Shown here: piece after piece, positions 37,520-49,410 of the stretch
Position numbering within the stretch: the stretch's first letter is position 1
Layout: each line of letters starts with the position of its first letter
NCBI RefSeq assembly: GCF_019059575.1
Contig: NW_024882766.1
Location: forward strand, 134,501-198,500
Source: Amphibalanus amphitrite
Taxonomy: Eukaryota; Arthropoda; Thecostraca; Balanomorpha; Balanidae
Length of the DNA stretch: 64,000 nt
Direction of reading: 5' to 3'
The notes under the pieces: model-generated
What the model saw: only the letters and a program-made list of their open reading frames with translations
Told to the model about the DNA's origin: nothing
Database searches by the model: none
Program-made: the position numbers and the translations under genes

Positions 37520-39425
37520 TATTGTTGGCTGTGGAGTAGGGAAGGTGGCTTACCGTGTCCCCTGAAATAGGCTGAAGTGGGAAGCGGTTATATGAGGCGG
37601 GAAAGTTTCGTAATCCAGATCCATGACCTTGCTCCTATTCCGAATCGAATCACTGTAAAATGAAATATTTACCAGTCCGGAAGGATCTCTTCGAGCGAAC
37701 TTAGTATGGCCAAAAGGTCGCCGAAACTATTGAGAACTCCTCCATTGGCAGGAAAAACGCTAGTTGAGGCCAATGCTAACATAACAAATTAACAATAAGC
37801 CATGTCACTTTTAAATAAAATGTTGAGCTTATATGAAGAAAAAAAATCAGTGGATCGATGGAAAATCAAGCTTCAGAATCACTTGATGAGCCGGTTTGAA
37901 CTGGAGAACGTTAAGAGCTGATCAGTTAAGTAAGAATATTGTTCAAGTGTGGAAAGCGCCTCAGTCACTTCGGTGAGAATTGAACCTGCGATCAGAGACG
38001 TACGTAAGCTTCGAGAGGAAATGAAACTGTCTGTATACCTATGAGGTATAACTGATAAAATCAACGTTTTGAATTTAAATTGAAACCGACATAATCTCAG
38101 CAAATGACATTCCCTTGGGAAATACTGGATATTGAATGGTCTCCTAGGGATTGCAACTGTTCAGTGTTCGATGTAATCGATTGGTCCATATCAATGCGAC
38201 CAATCCATACATATTGCCTGCTGAAACCGATAGAACGAGAGTTCAACTGGTAGAAAGGCAAATGGAGGTTTTATTTCTAGTTTGGTGATGTGACGGCTAA
38301 ACTGCACTTCTGTGACGTAGGTTGGGAGTTGCTTGTGAGACAGGACAAGTGATATAGTCTACAATCTACATATGCATATTAACGACATATGCATATCAGA
38401 TCCCTTTAGTTGCATATTGGTCATCTCCACCAGTGTCAGGATGCCAACAACGAACATTATTTTTTTCTTGCCACTTATTCCATTAATGCTGATATGCATT
38501 TTGGACAATGCCATCCCTTCAGAAAGGCGCTGTAAAAACTCATCGCCTACACGCTGGCTGATGCCAGTAGAGGCACCACCATGAAGAAGTGCATGCATTA
38601 TGCATCACTGTCATGTGGCGATACGCAGACGACCGATTACCGCCAGGCTACTGACGCCTGTCTCACGCGACGGGACAACAGACTGTTTTCCTAGTCGCGC
38701 GATACTACCTCGATGACGGGAGCGCGGAGCCGCGGGCTCCCGCGGGAGCCGCGGATCGATTCAGGACAAAGGTGTGCTCTAATGGGCTCACACCGGCGCA
38801 CCGCGAATTCAGGAGCGCGGTGAAAATAGAGTTAACAAAAACGGCCACAGCCTGTCAGTGCGTGAAAGGGAAGCTAAGTGACCGTTCACTCCGGTTCATT
38901 ATCCCGTTTTACAGGTGACACGGTTTTGAGAGGCTATGGTGTCAAGATGAGGCGCCTCCGGAAACGGTGTTTATGAAAGTCAATTTAAGGAAAGGAATTT
39001 GTAATTTCAAAGACACTCCTTAAAAAATGCGTGCAGAACGGATACACATTGCACACAGTAACTAATTCCAATTTCTTTAAGCTATTACCATATTCTTGCG
39101 CAAATAAATGAATGTGAAAAACATTCAGGGTGTATGACACAGCAATGTAATTATATCGAATTGTCATCCGGCTTGGCACGTCCGGAGGCAACATTGCATG
39201 AGACAAGAAGACGGAGGCCGGCGTCGGACGTAAAGATCCCCAATCAGCTTGACTTGATCCGCCCGCATGATGTTTTGCCATGGACACAGTGGTGATGCAT
39301 TTGGATACGAGTCGACCTGCTATGCTGTCCATGTGATAAATGGGTGGAGCATGAGATATACCGACGAATAAACAATTGAATTGTTTACTTTTCATAGCAG
39401 CAAACGTAGCGTTTCAACCTGTTTA
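37520..39425. other. Unassigned stretch
   Basis: No gene or family repeat recognised. ATATGCATATTAACGACATATGCATAT (38369-38395) is a small inverted repeat, and GCGGGCTCCCGCGGGAGCCGCGG (38731-38753) is another. Confidence 0.35.
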
Positions 39426-40095
39426 TTACGGAGCGAGCGAAGCGAGCGGAGTCTTTCCTTAGATTAACGGAAATTTCTGAGTATGAGCGGTCGGCCAGCC
39501 GGCCGGCCGGCCGTGGTCACGGTTTTGCGACGCTTATATCTCAGCAACCACTTGACCGATTTACACGCGGTAATTTTTGTAGGGTAGCTTCATTCCTTCT
39601 ACCAAGTATTGGACTATTCCCGATGCATGTAGGTGACCCCTTATGCACGTGCCACGTGCAAAACGAAGAGGTGTCACTTTTGTAATTGTTGCAATATCTC
39701 GGTAACTACTTGGCCGATTGCGCTGAAAGTTGGCATGTAGGTAGGCACCCACTAGGCAATGCATATCCATGTGCCAGAGTTGGGGTGCTGCTGCACGTGC
39801 GCACGTGCAGGGGTCGATTCCAGATCTCGAGAACGGCTGGACCGATTGCGCTCAAATTTGGTACACGGTTACGGAGCAGTTAGTAGGGTGCCGTGCACAA
39901 GTCAGTTGGGACCCATGTTGCACGTGCGCACGTGCAGGGTGCCGCTTCCAGATCTCGAGAACGGCTGGGCCGATTGTGCTCAAATTCGGCACATCGCTAG
40001 AGACCGGTTAGTAGGGTGCCGTGCACAAGTCAGTTGGAGGTACCCCCTCGCAATTTCGCACGTGCAAGGCCCACCCTCTCGCTCGCTCCGTTAGT
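39426..40095 (-). mobile_element. CACGTG-palindrome element, copy C (inverted)
   Basis: Begins TTACGGAGCGAGCGAAGCGAGCG and ends CTCGCTCGCTCCGTTAG, giving inverted ends of about 13 bp. It is the inverse of copies A and B. Two modules contain the GCACGTGCGCACGTGCA core (39794-39810 and 39920-39936), each followed by CAGATCTCGAGAACGGCTGG. A long G+C block of GGCCGGCC is near 39500. Non-coding. Confidence 0.8.
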
Positions 40096-40379
40096 CGCCC
40101 CATAAGGCGCTATACTGGTGCGCACAGCGTAATACAATATGACTTGCCTCATGTTAGCCACGAACATATTTTACACTTGGTACTACTGATGTTACACTTA
40201 CATAAATATTAATAATTCACACCCAAGCTTCATTAAAAGTTTGGCAAACGTGTACTTCTTTCCTAATCATAGAAATATTTCAATTTCATTATTTTTCACC
40301 GACATTATTTCAAAATCTCGTTTTAAGTACATCAATGATATCTTGATTTTTCTTTATCAAGGATTTTAATGGTCCGTTG

Positions 40380-40538
40380 GGTCAAGGTCATGGAATTTCT
40401 AGAGTATAGATGTAAAATTGATAAACTCGAGGGCACTAAACGCTTCGTCGCGATCGGCCGCTTTATGCGCAAGCTATTCGCATAAATCCGTGGGGGTGGC
40501 CCGTTAGCCCCTTCCCCATATATGCATAAGTGCGAAGG
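40380..40538 (-). mobile_element. End fragment of a TTAA-type element
   Basis: Inverse of the left end of 18054-18946: GCGAATAGCT, ATCAA(T/C)TTTACA and CCCTCGAGTT words. It finishes GCGAAGG before TTAA (40539-40542). The other end is missing. Confidence 0.7.
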
Positions 40539-40542
40539 TTAA

Positions 40543-42275
40543 CAATATTTTCCATGTTTATGTAAATATGCAGAGAAAACAAAAAGTGTTGTGCACCACC
40601 ACGCTATTTTTTAGTAAAACGGCACCAATGACGTCGTGCAAGGTACAGTAACATGCCCTTTGTCTGTCACTCACCTCATGTGTGAAGTCCGTTGGCAGCA
40701 AGTCAATGTTGGTAAGACTGGAGTATAGTGGCAGTCCATAGGACGACAGGCGGCCTGGCAACAACAGCACTAACCCCGGCAGGTAGTAGCACCTGGTGGT
40801 TTCTTCTCCACACTGCACTGGTGTGGAAGCTATAGAAGGCGGAGAACAGGAGGGGTGTCAATATGATAAAATGAAAAGTTTGTGCTGCCATAACGGCCGT
40901 GTGTGTGAGTATATGATAAAAATGAGATAACTAGTAAAACGCTTCCACAAAAAAAGGCTAACCGAGTCATGCATGCAATTGCACACATTCGGACGTCATG
41001 TTACATGCCATCGTTACTTGGCTAAAATTCAAAGTCAACGTAAAGATCAACGTAAAAAAAAGATAAAAGCCAATCCAGAGCCTGCGTCACTCGCTCTCTA
41101 TTTTTATCATACAGATTACTTTCATAACAAACTTAAATCAAAGTTACGAGCGAGGCAGCTGACAAGTGAACTACTGTGATGCAATCATACTACTAATGGT
41201 TTTGTTGCGCATACCATGTTACGTTCGGGACATGAGATTTTCGCATTTTTCATTCAGTGTTTTATCAGCAGTCAGCACACTTCCCTTACCTGTGATGTCG
41301 GAAAATAATGCTCCACCTTGTAGTATTTTGCACAAGATGTTTGATTACTTCAGTGACAGAAAACGAAACTGCTGTCTTCAAAAAAGCGCTTCCAGTCTTT
41401 CCCGTGGCATTGAGCGTCGTTCACTCCATCAGTATTTCGCTCTGCCGGTGTAATGTATGTAGTGCCTTGGCTCTGCCTCTCTAGAAGGCGGGGTCAGCTC
41501 AGCCAGTGTCTTGAAGAGGCTTCCACGCCGCGGCTCCGCAGGGGGATATTTGCTAGGGGCTCACACTGCCGTCTTCCATCCTTTGCATTGGTTAGACTTC
41601 GCCGTTGGACTTCGCATCCACATACAGATCCACCCAAGGCCCTATATACCGATCCATCTCTGCTTGCTTTGGTTCCCGTTGGAAGCTCGTGTTTGCTCCT
41701 GTCTGGTGAGAGGCCATCCCAGACCCATGGGTCTCTGCCGAATGCATGGCACACGCCTGAGACCCCGCGGCTATGTCGCAGTCCTACGTGGTCCTCTGCT
41801 GCTCTGCTGGTGCTTTGCACATCTTCCGTCAAAAAGTCCACATTCAGAATGTACGATCTGAATTAACGGTTAACGTTACGTCTACGTGGTGTGGTGTTGT
41901 GCAGTTACGCCGTCTGCAGAGGCACAAAGAATCGGCCCCCGTCGCAATTGTTTGGCAGCACTGCCGCTCTACGGCGTACGTTTCCTACTAGCTCATAGGT
42001 CTTACGGCTTTAATGGTCTGTTTTCAGCGAACTGCATGTCGGCCACTATTTCCAGAAATACACGGCTCTTAATCCCAGAAGAAAGATCGATGAATTTTCT
42101 TTCGACAATTCCTCTGCCATTTATTCACGAGAGCGATAGCGCAAGCGGTCGAGTTTTGGACTACGGATTCTTTTGTGTATTGAGGGTCTGCATCACGGAA
42201 GTTCCTCGTGACTCGTGAGTTAGCTGGACTTAATTGAGACCTAGGCTGTTTTAGGTGTTTTAATCTAACATAGAC
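40543..42275. other. Unassigned stretch
   Basis: No gene recognised. Several overlapping open frames at 41453-41866 on both strands lack motifs and splice support. Confidence 0.35.
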
Positions 42276-42281
42276 CCTGTC

Positions 42282-42368
42282 CCTTTGCTCAGTTGGTAGA
42301 GCGTTGGACTCTGCGTGGTGAGAGCACGCGTTCCCGGTTACAACAGTCCGGGTTCGAAGCGCGAAAGG
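42282..42368 (+). tRNA. tRNA-derived sequence, degenerate
   Basis: A-box-like TTTGCTCAGTTGGTAGAGCG and B-box-like GGGTTCGAAGC are about 50 nt apart, wider than normal, with a GC-rich insertion at the anticodon/variable region. The T arm does not pair well. Probably a tRNA pseudogene or SINE head; isotype cannot be given. Confidence 0.4.
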
Positions 42369-42369
42369 C

Positions 42370-44600
42370 GCTTGACATTTATGGGCCCCCTGACAGGTGT
42401 GGTTGCGGTTGGTGGCAGACCGTAACCAGGCGAAGTCAGTGATGCATAGCTGTTTTCGAAGAACTTTAAAACAGCGTGCACCCGCAATCATTGCCTACCG
42501 TAAGAAGGGCTACCATTTTCTAGTGTGAACTAGAGGTTTGCTAGTTCCGACTATGCGTAGTATGTTTTCTACATAGTAGATGTTTTAGACCTGAGCACAC
42601 TTCGCCTCAGGGCCTCACATTCAGGGGTATGACATTTTACTCAGTTACCTACTTGTTTTCAAAGCCCTAAATAGTAAATACACTACACTTGTTTTGCAGT
42701 CATGCTACACTAATGTTCAAAGTATAACTATTAGGAACAATTCAATAAAATTGCATACGAAATATTTAGCAGCTTAAAACAGACGTGATATACCTACACG
42801 ATCAGTGGAATTAATACTGCGGTGCAACGTAATCAAATTAGAAACGCTTTCTCTGTATATTGCCTACGCCGACTGGCGACTGCGCTTCGGGATAGATTCA
42901 CTTTCGCTACGGAGGGTTATGGTAGACTTTATCACCTAAACGAGACATTCTACAGACAAAAGGATGGCTATTAGGTGTACATCTGGAATTGATCTTTCGT
43001 TTAATGCGTATAAAAAAAAACATTTAACTGATATCGGCGTTCTTACGTGCTTGCACTGAGCCTATGGCAGCAACCATGCCCCGGCCATGACTCGCGCAGT
43101 AAAAGTACCCGGCCTCTAATGCGACATCCAGCATTGTCAGCAAATACCACGGGCGTTCACTAGCCGTTGTTGCCGGCTGCCGCGCAATCATGCGATTGTA
43201 CTTACCACGATAATCTAGGGCCGAGGCTTCAGGTTTGCCGTCTTCTCGCACACGACACCGATGGTTGCTCCGCTCATCTGCTTCTTCCCGCTCACGCTCG
43301 TTTCGTCCAGCGAATCCAAAAGTCAGCAGATCTCATCTGGTATGAAATCGGTCTCGGTCTCGACAGTCGACACAGGTACCTGAGGTTTACCGTTAGCTGC
43401 TCCCTCGCTGCCCCGTCGGTAGTTTCATTCCCACTTACGCACCAAAATGAGAAATTGTGACCGAGTGTCACGTTTACCTTCTTCTCTCGTGTCCTCTGCA
43501 TACGAGCAGGGGGTCATGAGTTGTTTTCTTACACGTTGCAGCTCTGGGAGCTTGGAACCTTTTGATGTTTCTGCTCTTCTCTTATACGACCTAAGTTGTC
43601 TCCACGACCGATACTACATAAGCTTACGACATGGTCTCCATCCGATCTGAACCTCATTGCTTCTATCCCTAGTACAATAACTCGTCCGCTTTCTTTTTGG
43701 TTTTCGTTGTGAAAGACTGCTTCGCATGGTGTACTTTGAGGTCACTTAGTTGTATTTCTGAAGTACATACTTCGGTGGCTTGCGGGCCAGCTTACCAGTT
43801 CGCTGTCCTCGCTTCCGCTTCCTTCAATCCTTATCGCGCATACTGAACAGCATGGATCCCAGAAGTGCTAATCAGTCGCTTGAAAGACCTCTGCATCGTC
43901 ATGCATGTGTCGAGCCATTGTCTGGTAAATATGAGTTGTGTACCACTCCCGTCACTAAACTACTTCAAAACAGGCTTCCGCTTATGCGCAGTCAACGTTC
44001 GAGAGCCTACTAACACTTGATCAGCGCATAACGGCAACATTCGGACGGCGTAATGCTGAAAGTTGCAGAAAAGTCATAGATAATGAGCACGGTAACAATG
44101 CCCATCCGCATATGTTAACTTTTCTCGTTCAGCCCCAGGCCATTCCTCGCTTAATTAATGTGTTCTGTTACGATTGGAGGAGGCAAAACAAGGAAGAGTG
44201 CAAAACATTGTCTTTTAATGCTATGCATGTTGATGTTCACCATCTCCACAAGCACATCTCTGTGGTCTTCCGAATAACTCAGCTCACCTCAGAACCTTTT
44301 GAAATGTAAGTTAATGAAACAGACCCTATAACGCGTCTATAAATCATCCAAACTGGATTGAACGCTCATATGTGTGATCCAATGAGACCACGTGAGCTGT
44401 ATCTACGACATTCTGACTGCTTTGCCACCGGCGTTAGGCAGCCGAGGACCTGAATGGCGTCTCAGTAAAAGCGGATAACAAACTACAAACGACATTAGGT
44501 CGATCCGGACAGTTCACAAAAGGAGAGGGAAAACTCGACAATGCAAAATTTAGAACAACTTGAGGGGCAGTAGTGCTACCTTTTATAAATTAATTATGAA
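42370..44600. other. Unassigned stretch with one possible exon
   Basis: Mostly featureless. On the minus strand, sequence around 43214-43320 reads as a charged peptide (NHRCRVREDGKPEASALDYR) ending at a good donor, TATCGTG|GTAAGT (43203-43210). I could not find a matching acceptor or family, so it remains only a candidate exon. Confidence 0.25.
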
Positions 44601-44605
44601 ACTGC

Positions 44606-45165
44606 ACTGAAAAAAACTTACACCTAGAGAGTTATTTTTGGAGTTTTTCCACTCCAGTTTGGCGAATAATCACGCACCAATGGCATATAATGATTATGTT
44701 TTGTAGCGTATTGTTACTCTCTGCATTGCATTAAGGGCGTTTTTGAAAGTTATTCTTAAACCTGGTACTATAATCATCTCTTTTGTGATTTAGCAAGTGC
44801 TAATTTTATCTTCTAATTTTATCACGTGTCCTTTTTATTCTTTCGGGTTATAAATTTACATCAGTCTCAAAGAGGCATGGGGTAATTTTAGCTTATTTCA
44901 CAGTGATAAACAAGGTCATTGGAATATATTTGTGCTGAACTCCCATTAGATGGTAATAAAATTGACAGCTAGAGTACTTTTATCAAAACTGCATAAAATT
45001 AAACCGCTGTGGAGTAATTAGGGTAATTTTTATACTCCATTACGGCTGATAAATTGACGCGACAGAATAAAACTATTCTCATGTAGGTGTAAAAATTACT
45101 TCCTTCGTGATAAAACTATCATGTCCGGACAATAATTTTATAACCATGGAGTAATATTATGTGGT
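44606..45165. repeat. AT-rich element with GGAGTAATTTTA-type words
   Basis: Starts CACTGAAAAAAACTTACACC. The interior repeats GTAATTTTTA/TACTCC/AATTTTAT words at irregular spacing. The start matches the inverse of the right end of 50390-50804 (AAGTTTTTTT...CAGTG). CACTG ends are compatible with the CMC (CACTA/Chapaev) superfamily, but no target duplication was defined. Confidence 0.4.
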
Positions 45166-45335
45166 AGCATTACTAACATTATTCTTCGGGAGTATTCTGG
45201 AGCGTATTTCAAGCAATACTGTATCACTTTCTTGATAATCCTATTCCGTTCTGACATAACTAATCTAAAAGTGATTAATCTATTCGTCCAGCACAGTATT
45301 ATTCCAAGAATAATATTTTCGGAATGTCTCTGCAG

Positions 45336-45425
45336 TTCGCGACCATTCGCGACCGCCATTGTGCTCAAGTCGTCAGAACCAAGGCCTTCTGTCAGAGAAC
45401 CGAGCAAGCGTTTCAGTCCTCGAAG
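45336..45425 (+). other. Candidate upstream exon of the decayed gene
   Basis: Bounded by an acceptor (GTCTCTGCAG|TTCG) and a donor (CGAAG|GTAAGC). It reads SRPFATAIVLKSSEPRPSV then REPSKRFSPR. Its exit phase does not agree with the next exon at 45847, which would give a TGA, so either an exon between is missed or this is chance. Confidence 0.3.
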
Positions 45426-45846
45426 GTAAGCTGAAATTACTGTATACTTTGTGTTTTGTTAGTATGACTTTACAGTAATCCGTAGTATGACCATACAATC
45501 CAAGAAATGCGTTGACGTAGATTTGCGGACGAAGATTTCCGCGATGATGAAATTCTGGAAGACAAATTGTCACCCATGGCCGCTACGTATTGGGTCCTCC
45601 GAGGTTCCTCCTGTGTCACGTTGATGTTTCCTGTCTTGTGGTCGATGTTACCCATAGTCGTCCAGTGCCCATTGCCTATCGTATTAAAACGGTCATATCC
45701 GGACATCCACTTTTTGTTGTTTCTATCCTCCCAACATCACGATAGAAGAAAACACGTTAAATGAACGTATTTATATCTTGTTCAGTGTTCACTGCCTGAT
45801 AAAGCTGTCCATGAAATTAAAAAAACGGTTCTTTTCTTTCTCAAAG

Positions 45847-46209
45847 GTGACTCTGCGGAAGAACAGCTTCCGACAGAAACTTCGGAACAGATTCAAGAAC
45901 TGTCGAAAGCCACTGAGCAACGCCGTCATCGACACGGAAAGACGAGCCAGGGGCATCGTTGTGAAAAAGCGTGCGGCAGCTGAAGAGGGGATGCCGGGGA
46001 TGTTTCCCAAAACGAAGAAGTCGAAGCTAGACATCTGCACCGAAACCGCCAAGTTCAGTGCCAAGCTAAAGCACGCCGATGTCACTCACAAGACATCTGT
46101 TCTCAAAGAATCCTTCGAGGCTCGGCGGATATGCCTCACGAGCAACCGAAACCGGAAGACTGGCGAGGAGATGAAGGAGATATTCCCGGATATGTACAGC
46201 GAAGCTGCC
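45847..46209 (+). pseudogene. Exon a of a decayed gene, possibly SAMD3-like uncharacterised family
   Basis: The acceptor TTTTCTTTCTCAAAG|GTG and donor GCTGCC|GTAAGT frame a 363-nt exon open in phase 0 (121 codons). It is very basic at the start (RKNSFRQKLRNRFKN) and later reads KESFEARRICLTSN then GEEMKEIFPDMYSEAA. That last block resembles the 'F-x-x-RR...PaLf' segment of uncharacterised animal proteins often labelled SAMD3-like; this is a tentative reading from memory. The next two exons (47016-47152 and 49411-49713) follow on the same strand. Codon use is richer in G/C than the surroundings, as expected for a former coding exon. I call it a pseudogene because of frameshifts downstream. Confidence 0.5.
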
Positions 46210-46691
46210 GTAAGTGTTGCTTTATTCGGTATTTAAAAGTCTTGTCTAATGTTATGTGTGATTGAACTCGAGATTCCTTTACTAACAGGGTAGTTCAGTA
46301 GGAAAATTTGACCGCCACGGTGACGTCACAGTGGCTTTGCGTAAGCGTGGTGTAGTTAAAATGTCACATTTGACATCTGTGCCTTTTAAGGGTGGATTAT
46401 CGAGAAACGGGGCTTCAAACATTCATGTAAACGTGTTTTTTTATAAACTTCCCAATTATAAGCTGGCCAGTTGACCCAGATGATCACCATGTTCCTATGT
46501 ATTATGAATGTGTGGGAACTTTTTTCCCGCCAGCGCGGCAGCGTGATGTAACGGTAAAGGAATTTTGAAACTCGTTAACGGGGGATGGTTGAACTGAACT
46601 AACTATATAATTAGTGGCACCATTTTATATCCGCGCTATCAGGGAACAAAATTGGATAGGAAAACATCTGGAAAATTTGTATAATTTTTAA

Positions 46692-46876
46692 CCCACTCCC
46701 TCTGGTTTTTCTACCGCCTGCTGGGAAGTCACTCCCCCCCCCTCTCCCATCTAACTTGGCGGGTCCTAAGCAACGTAACCGTAACGAAACGCTCAAGGCG
46801 GAGTTGGGAATCTTGTCACAAACCATGACGAAAGCATTCCAGTCATTTTTATCAGGTAAAAGATCACCAGAGGTTG
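46692..46876 (+). mobile_element. Left-end fragment of a TTAA-type element
   Basis: TTAA at 46688-46691, then CCCACTCCC. The sequence matches the first 190 bp of 19676-20727 (CTAACT(C/T)GGC, AGGCGGAGTT, GTCACCAGAGGT-like end). The rest is gone. Lies in the intron between exons a and b. Confidence 0.7.
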
Positions 46877-47015
46877 ACACTTGACGTGGCGCGCTTTCAA
46901 ACTTTTTGTGAGCTGGAGTAACTTACCTGACCTGACCTTCCACAATGATATAATGTTCATTTGATGTTGCTTGATGTTAATTCCATTCATTAATGTGATT
47001 TTGCGATGTTTCCAG

Positions 47016-47152
47016 GTGTGGACTGACTCGGGAATGATCATGGGGCTCCGGGCTCGAGGAGGACGTGAAGGAGCATGTCCTGCACAAAATCAGACATACC
47101 GCGAAGAAGTATGCCCAGACGATGATAAACGTGGAGCCGGCCGACAAAGACG
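47016..47152 (+). pseudogene. Exon b of the decayed gene (frameshifted)
   Basis: The acceptor GCGATGTTTCCAG|GTG and donor GACG|GTGAGT are good. The convincing peptide, LEEDVKEHVLHKIRHTAKK then YAQTMINVEPADKD, is in a frame one nucleotide away from the phase delivered by exon a, with an in-frame TGA just upstream. So a one-base indel near 47025-47050 is likely, through decay or assembly error. The exit phase (one base) joins exactly to exon c, giving ...ADKD-DDELLALLAYW, which supports these being parts of one gene. Confidence 0.55.
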
Positions 47153-47545
47153 GTGAGTTTTGAACGGGCACAAGCACACCTTTTCGGATGAGGTGTTCCG
47201 CTAGCAACACATCGTGCCGGGGGGGGGGGGGGATAGGTACTCTTCTTCTATGTAACTGGGCTCGAGCCGATCATCGTAGACAATATATTCCTGGCCAGGG
47301 CTGGAATAATGTTTAGATCCGACCGATTTTTTTTAGCGAATGTAAAGTTAGGCCCGAGGTATTTTCGATAAATACGAGGTCAGGCCAAAACAATAGCCAA
47401 GACCAAGTGTAGGAAGGTATTTCCCACGCATGCTTCTTCCTGCACGATGGAGAAATGACGTTTCACATATCCCAATGGCGTAATACACTAATAGCAGAGG
47501 GCAGGACAACTGTTTATTTTCTTGATGATTTTTTTTTTGGCTTAA

Positions 47546-47893
47546 AGGAAGACTGCCACCTTGTTTTACATAAAACGGTTTTCACTAAACCTAACCCACC
47601 TATGACCTACCCTGAAGTCTGTTTCCCGAAATTCGGCCTAGTTTTCAAGTTATCCGCAATTGGACTTCAGATTAAAGCCATCATAAATGTGTGGAATATG
47701 GGAATGTGGCATGTAACATTACCATGTTAGAATCCCATCTCCCACACTTTTTGTGATGGCATCAATGTGAAGTTCGAATGCGGATATCTCGAAAACTAGG
47801 ACGAATTTCGGGAAACGGACTTCAGGGTAGGTCATAAGTGGGTCAGGTCTTCTGAAAACCGTTTTAAACCGAAAACCGTAAAAAGGTGGCACT
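47546..47893. mobile_element. 348-bp TTAA foldback MITE
   Basis: TTAA at 47542-47545 and 47894-47897. The two halves are inverted copies for about 160 bp each, sharing GCCACCTT, TATGACCTACCCTGAAGTC, GTTTCCCGAAATTCG and CCTAGTTTTC. Its ends (AGG...CACT) differ from the CCC family, so it is a separate TTAA family, possibly Kolobok-like. Lies in the intron between exons b and c. Confidence 0.85.
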
Positions 47894-48073
47894 TTAACGA
47901 CGGGCGGGACAACATGTTGTACCTCACCTTTGGACAGCCAATCGTCGTTGGTTTTGCTATTAGTCAAAAAGTGTTGTTTAACTCTAGTGATATTGAAAAG
48001 TCATGGTTGTCTCCATTCATGGTTGTCTTCATTGTCTCCAAATATACCACAGTTACCTGCAGTTTGATACCTA

Positions 48074-49076
48074 CAGGATGGACCAAAAAGGATGGAAACA
48101 TTTTAAACTCGTATAAAACATGTATCATTGCATGCACGTGACTGGGAATGATACCAAACAATAGTACATTTCGTGGAAATTCATAATGGCCTCACTCTCA
48201 TATGCTTTCTCTCGTTTTCAGTCTCTCACAGCAGATGTTCGAAATGACCACCTTCGCGAGACAGGCACAGAGCGACCAGCCTGGCTGCTGACACGATAGC
48301 CCGCTTGTATGGCTCAACAGCCTTGTTGATCGCTCTCTTCAGTTCAGAGGCTTTCTGAACCTTCCTTGTAGACCTGGCCCTTGAGATGACCCCACAGTAA
48401 AACATCCATACTCCATAGGGGTCAGGTCGGATGAGCAGGTAGGCCAGTTCCGACTGGCACCGCGGGATATCAGCCGGTCACCGAAGTGGTTTTCGATGCA
48501 CTTGAGCGTTGTTTTTGCGATGTGAGGAGGCGGGCGGGACACCACATAAGGTGTATGATGAGGCTGCCATGCTTCGTTTGGACTCGCTCTCAGAACTTCC
48601 TCAGCGCCGCCTGGTATGCGCTGTTGATTGACGGTCACGGTGTCGCCGCTCCCTTCCTCGAACCAAAGTGGACCCACGACTCATTTTCCGCTGAGGGCAC
48701 ACCATTTCGGTGACCTTGCTGCTGTGCAGTGACTTCTCTATCATCTCATCTCAAGGACCAGGTCTACAAGGAAGGTCTCTGTGACCTGAAGAGAGCGATC
48801 ACCAAGACTGTGAGTCGTGTGAGCCATACCAGCGAACATGTGTCGTCGGGCTATCGCGTCAGCCACCAGACCGGCCGCTCTGTGCCTGTCTCGCGAAAGT
48901 AGTCTCTTCGAACATTTGCTGTGAGAGACTGAAAACGAGAGAAAGGAGATGAGAGTGATGCCGTTATGAATTTCCACGAAATGCACTCTCGTTTGGTACC
49001 ATTTTCAGTTACATGCATACAATAATGCATGTTTTATGCGAGTTCAAAATGTTTCCATCCTTTTTGGACCACCCTG
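48074..49076. mobile_element. Tc1/mariner-superfamily element, rearranged into a foldback
   Basis: TA dinucleotides (48072-48073, 49077-49078) flank inverted ends CAGGATGGACCAAAAAGGAT and (inverse) CAGGGTGGTCCAAAAAGGAT. Similarity continues well beyond a normal terminal repeat, about 300 bp per arm. Each arm includes a copy of the 3' part of a transposase gene reading outward, minus strand at left and plus strand at right. The middle 48380-48755 holds single-copy transposase sequence. Total 1003 bp, so the 5' half of the gene is missing. Confidence 0.86.
48220..48680 (-). pseudogene. Mariner/Tc1-type transposase remnant
   Basis: Minus-strand frames contain CIENHFGDRLISRGA, NWPTCSSDLTPMEYG and, after a frameshift, WGHLKGQVYKE and LKRAINKAVEPYKRAIVSAA. 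This is the C-terminal third of an IS630/Tc1/mariner DDE transposase; the DLTPxE block is the third catalytic position. At least two frameshifts break it, and the first two Asp motifs are absent. A second outward-facing copy of its last 60 codons occupies 48760-48930 on the plus strand. Confidence 0.78.
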
Positions 49077-49410
49077 TACTTGCACTCCATACTTAACCAT
49101 GACAGCGGAACATCGGGTACTAATTTCTTATTTCACTGAAATATTTTAACGACGTATAATTATTTTGTAATTATGCACCACGTTTAGTTGTAAGAGTGTA
49201 TCATACTACGCAAACGTACTACGCATCGTACTACGATTTTGAGAGTGAAAAGAAATCAGGAAGAAGCGAAGAATCGTCTCCAGATACTGTAGATGGCATA
49301 GCCAGCTACTGTACGAACGCGGTTCCTTGTTTCTCTCCTAGGTTTTATTTACGTTTATTTGTACGATATGCATTGATGCCAACTGACTGCGATATTCTTT
49401 TTCACGGCAG

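Noticed and set aside
42282-42368. Functional tRNA gene
   Set aside because: Box spacing is too wide and the T arm does not pair, so I list it only as a degenerate tRNA-derived sequence.
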